A stretch of 64,000 nt of DNA, taken from positions 1-64,000 of the forward strand of contig VYZI01000823.1 of NCBI GenBank assembly GCA_013397695.1, written 5' to 3'. Below the pieces are notes generated by a model, which did not search any database, was not told the DNA's origin, and saw only the letters and a program-made list of their open reading frames with translations. Position 1 is the stretch's first letter; each line of letters opens with the position of its first letter. The DNA comes from Centropus unirufus (Eukaryota; Chordata; Aves; Cuculiformes; Centropidae). A program made the translations under genes and the position numbers. Positions 60,432 to 64,000 of this stretch are shown piece by piece.

Positions 60432-63400
60432 TTTTGATATTCTTGTCTAAACTGAAAGCAAACCTCGGGCACGTCTAGTGGTAGTTACAGCTGAGGACGG
60501 AACTTACAAACCCTTTGTGCCTCCAAAGCTACTGCCTAATAATTTCTGTCGCTACACACTGGCCTCAGCCATGGAGGAATCTAACGGGGAACTTAGAATA
60601 CATGGCTAATTTTCTGGAAAATTAATTTTGGAGGGAAAAAAAAAAAAACAGTACTCGGATTGGCTGTGCATAAAGTGAAGAGAGATAAAACATAGGGAAA
60701 ACGCTACCTGCAGATTTTGGGGGGAAAAAGTGCAACCTTAAAAAAAAGAGTTACCAACTCCAAAAGTAATTTTTTCTACTGGCTTAAGAAAGACTAACAA
60801 TAAGGGATTTCACCAAAACAAATCGTTAAGTATACGACCATGAAAATGAGTTTTCCCACTGGCAAGCATTCATCCACCATAGTCACTGCATAACAGCACG
60901 CACGGAGCAACTACGTGCACGCAGAGCTCAAAATTCCCTATTTCAATTCACGAATCAGCCCCTTAACAGCTGATAACCCATCGCTCCTCCGAGACTGCAA
61001 ACACACCAGCACTTCTTCTAGCACTCATCTGGGAGGAAGCCGAGAAAACACTGTAAAAGAAATTAAAGGTAGGCCACCCCCCTTGCAACCTACCAGAGCA
61101 GTTGCTCCTTTATGTGAGCAGAGAAAACACTTTGCAATTCCACTGAGCTTTTACTCATTCTTCCCCATCTGCTGCATGAGGCGGTTTGCATTTTTATACC
61201 ATTTCACGCGCAGGAAACCCAAGGAGGAGCAGCACAGCACGGGCAAAAGAAGGCTCCACCTTCCCAGCCCTCTGCTCTTACCTGCATGAATAAACAGGCC
61301 TTTTGGTAATTTTAATTTGACAGCGGGCTTTCATTATATTCCTCTGCTTTCCAGAAGTGCTGCTATCCAATGAGCTCAGCTGGGGATGTACAGAGACAAA
61401 CGAAGAGGCAGACCGTCCTCTGGGAAGCCTGCAGCCCAGCCTCCCAGTCCCCCAAGCCGTTCTACAAAGACACCCGTGCCAGGAAAGTCTTGCTGGCTTT
61501 GGAGATGGGCAGCCAACACTGAATTATTCCCAACAGCCACAGTGGGTCAGGCTACGGAGAACCCAAGAGAAACCAAGAGCAGGCAACTGGGGAAGGGCAC
61601 AGGAAGAACACAGCTCAAGTAGACAGCGAGAAATCCATGAAACGTTCTTTCCTACCCCAATCCCAACTTTGAACTCTTTGATTCAAGGTAGAAGCACACA
61701 CAACACAGTAAGTCAACATGGATCAATCCCCACGGCACAGGATTGTCTATCAGGGATCTCCTGTCCATTCCCCAGTCCCCACTGGCACTTGCTTGCTCCT
61801 CACTGGCTCGTGACCTCCAGGTCACGACTCGTGACTTTCCTTCTCAGAATGACACCTGGTCTCATCCAGGGTTTCCTTGCACCAATATAATACATCAGTA
61901 ATGCAGTGAGGGGGAACTTGCGCAGAGCAAACCAAAACGGGAGATGGTGTTAGTGCTGGCAAGAGGAAGCTCCATAATAAAAACACTTTGACTTACAAGT
62001 AAATTAACCAAGGAACTTCTTCAAAGGTGTGAGGGACTTAAGCTTTTAGCATGTTACATTTTTTAAAACTCTTTAAAATAAGCAATTTTTAAACCAATAC
62101 AGAAGACACCCAAGGTGCAACTTGACATTGTTGGGGCTTTGCAGATATTACACACATGGACTTCCCTGCTCCAAACTTGGACTAAGGTGCTGCTCCTTGG
62201 ACACAAGGTCTGGCTGCAGCAGGCGTTGTGCCTCACCTCCAGTACATCTGCTGGCCTACAAGATTACTCTTGCTCTTTGGTGTCCTGCCAAATATACCAT
62301 CAAACACAACCAGCACAAGTAGCAACACGAAATCCTGCGGAATTCCCTGCTGGTTTGGGTTTTCCAGGTCTGCTGCCCACCACAGGACAGCGAGGAGGGC
62401 ATAGAATAGAAACACGAATCAGCCTTGAACCCCCGAAGCAGGCAGGTCAGCAGGGCCATTAACTGGGAAAAGCTACTGAAACGCTGAGCGTTGACATTTT
62501 CCCTACAGACAGCATCTCCAGGGCCAGCCACTGCCCCCTCCTCCCCAACAGTCAGTGCCACAATGAGCCAATGCCTTCTCCCACCAAGCTCCATCCCATG
62601 TTCAACAAGTGAAGGTTCATCCATACAGCTTCACCCTCACCCTTAGTCCCCCCAAAACACCAGATATAGGTAAACTAGATATAAGTAAAGCACCACATAT
62701 AAATTTATTTTAACCAAATACAACATGTTTTTTCCTGCTGCTGTTACTTTGTCTTTTGCACACTTGTCCATCTCAATTTCAAATACTGGAGAACAAACTA
62801 GCGTTGCCGAAAACCAAGGAACCAATGCAAGTGATGATTACTTTGCCATAAAAACAGTTATCTGCGTGGTTTGTGGTAGAAAGAGGAGGTCTGGTGAACA
62901 ATGAGCACAGCCAGAGATCAGAAAAAGTAATGCTAGTAAGTGGAATATGAGCATTTCCACCCAGAAAAAAGGAAAACCAGTGAAATGCATTCAGTAAAAT
63001 CACCACAGATCAAAACGGCAGTATTTAAAACCTTTTTGACTGACCTTTAATGTTTCAGAGTTGTAGAAAAACCTCAGCTGGCGACCAAATTCTTTCCTCC
63101 CTTGCCCAATGACAGACCTTGGCAGGACTCAACCAGCAAATCTCCCGGCTGAACCCAGCCCAGCTGCATCTCGCCCATTAAAAGAGGAGGGTGCACCAAG
63201 AGCCAGGCACTACGTGGTGCCTCCCACAAGAACCTGGGTGTCAGGGATGAACCAGCCCAACATCCAGCCCTAGGATGTGGTAACCCCCGGTTCCAGCCCA
63301 CCGCCAGACGGCAAGCTGGGTCCCAGCTGGTTTGAAAGGCTCATTTCTTCCATCGCTGCCTCTGAAAGGAAGAGCAACACGAAGGCCAGCATCCTGCATC

Positions 63401-64000
63401 TCAGCCCACAGAAGGCTGCTCTGCTCACTGGGAGAGCTTTCACTCCCAACAACCACCGCACGAAGAGCGGGAGAAGGAAGCATTTGATCCCTCCTGCCCC
63501 CTTGACCACACACCTTGAGACCGTAACGCAAAGCACGTGCGCGCCCTGCCACAATTCCCTTTCCAAAGCAAGTGCCTTTTGGTTTCCTCAGCCAGCGTCT
63601 CATTTCCTCCTGCTCACATTCCCAGCCTCGTGCCATCAGCTGTTTCACTCTTCACGTCTCAGCTCCAGCCCCACCTCACCACCTCCTCACTTAATACATT
63701 TATGAGCAGACGTGCTATTCCCACTCTCCATCCCAGTTCTTGGCTTATCAGTACCAACTCTTGATGGTAACGACCAGGAGAAAACATACCCAGGCTCTGC
63801 TCCTCCCCCAGAAACGATGAGTTTTCCCACCCCACAGCCCACAACTGCCATCCCTCCTCTGCTGGGCATCCCAGTGGCCAACCACGGCCCTGAACTTCTT
63901 CAATGCTAATTTTCAGTTGATGCTAAAAGGGCGTGCAGGCTCCAGTTGGAACAAGGAGCTGGAAGGAAGGGATGGGAGTGGTGGGGGGCTGAGGCTTGGG
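60432..64000. other. Unique noncoding sequence to the window end
   Basis: No gene recognised. The forward frame of 177 codons at 61357-61890 is one of the longest outside repeats but contains no known domain and shows no sign of splicing signals or conservation that I can see. The region after 63050 is richer in GC with many overlapping short frames. Confidence 0.45.
61808..61827. promoter_or_regulatory. 20 bp palindrome with everted AGGTCA half-sites (ER2)
   Basis: The sequence TCGTGACCTCCAGGTCACGA has perfect 9-base arms around CC. It contains TGACCT and AGGTCA separated by two bases, an everted repeat of the nuclear-receptor half-site. It fits a possible nuclear-receptor binding site, but occupancy cannot be known from sequence. 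Confidence 0.45.

Noticed and set aside
61357..61890. 177-codon forward open frame outside repeats
   Set aside because: No domain, low-complexity Pro/Ser/Gln composition, and a length reachable by chance in 64 kb. Conservation data would be needed to reopen it.

Overview
The window is a 64 kb stretch of bird nuclear DNA with no protein-coding gene that I can support. The assignment to birds rests on at least ten copies of the CR1 non-LTR retrotransposon. Several end in the ATTCTATG-type 3' tail and carry the 'GGTTGGAAGGGACC' 3' untranslated block typical of avian CR1. Base composition is moderately AT-rich, CpG is mostly depleted, and short A/T-rich simple repeats are scattered throughout. 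The species cannot be resolved from this. The absence of recognisable exons suggests an intergenic region or one very long intron.

Layout. Positions 1-5115: unique sequence with homopolymer tracts and one AT-rich block that looks constrained. Positions 5116-5774: a CR1 flanked on both sides by a diverged direct repeat of about 100 bp, an unusual arrangement. Positions 8276-9159: the 3' end of an old endogenous retrovirus, with an env-like transmembrane tail running into a 3' LTR that has a TATA box and poly(A) signal. Just downstream (9191-9254) is a 21 bp, nearly perfect inverted repeat. Positions 9255-16978: unique sequence. Positions 16979-22396: four CR1 fragments in both orientations. 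Positions 22397-30475: unique sequence, including two AT-rich blocks that look like conserved noncoding DNA. Positions 30476-40795: five more CR1 pieces from at least two subfamilies. Positions 40796-60261: unique sequence with several microsatellites and a small CpG-dense patch (46561-46905). Positions 60262-60431: one more CR1 fragment. The rest is unique sequence.

Nothing here forms an operon or pathway. The content is transposon debris, simple repeats and unique noncoding DNA, some of which may be regulatory. The observations most worth testing are the CR1 with long flanking repeats, the ERV tail whose reading frame stays open across a CR1-like insertion, the long hairpin beside the LTR, and the CpG-dense patch. 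I see no evidence of a new gene system. Open frames of 60-210 codons are what is expected by chance in this much sequence and in antisense CR1.
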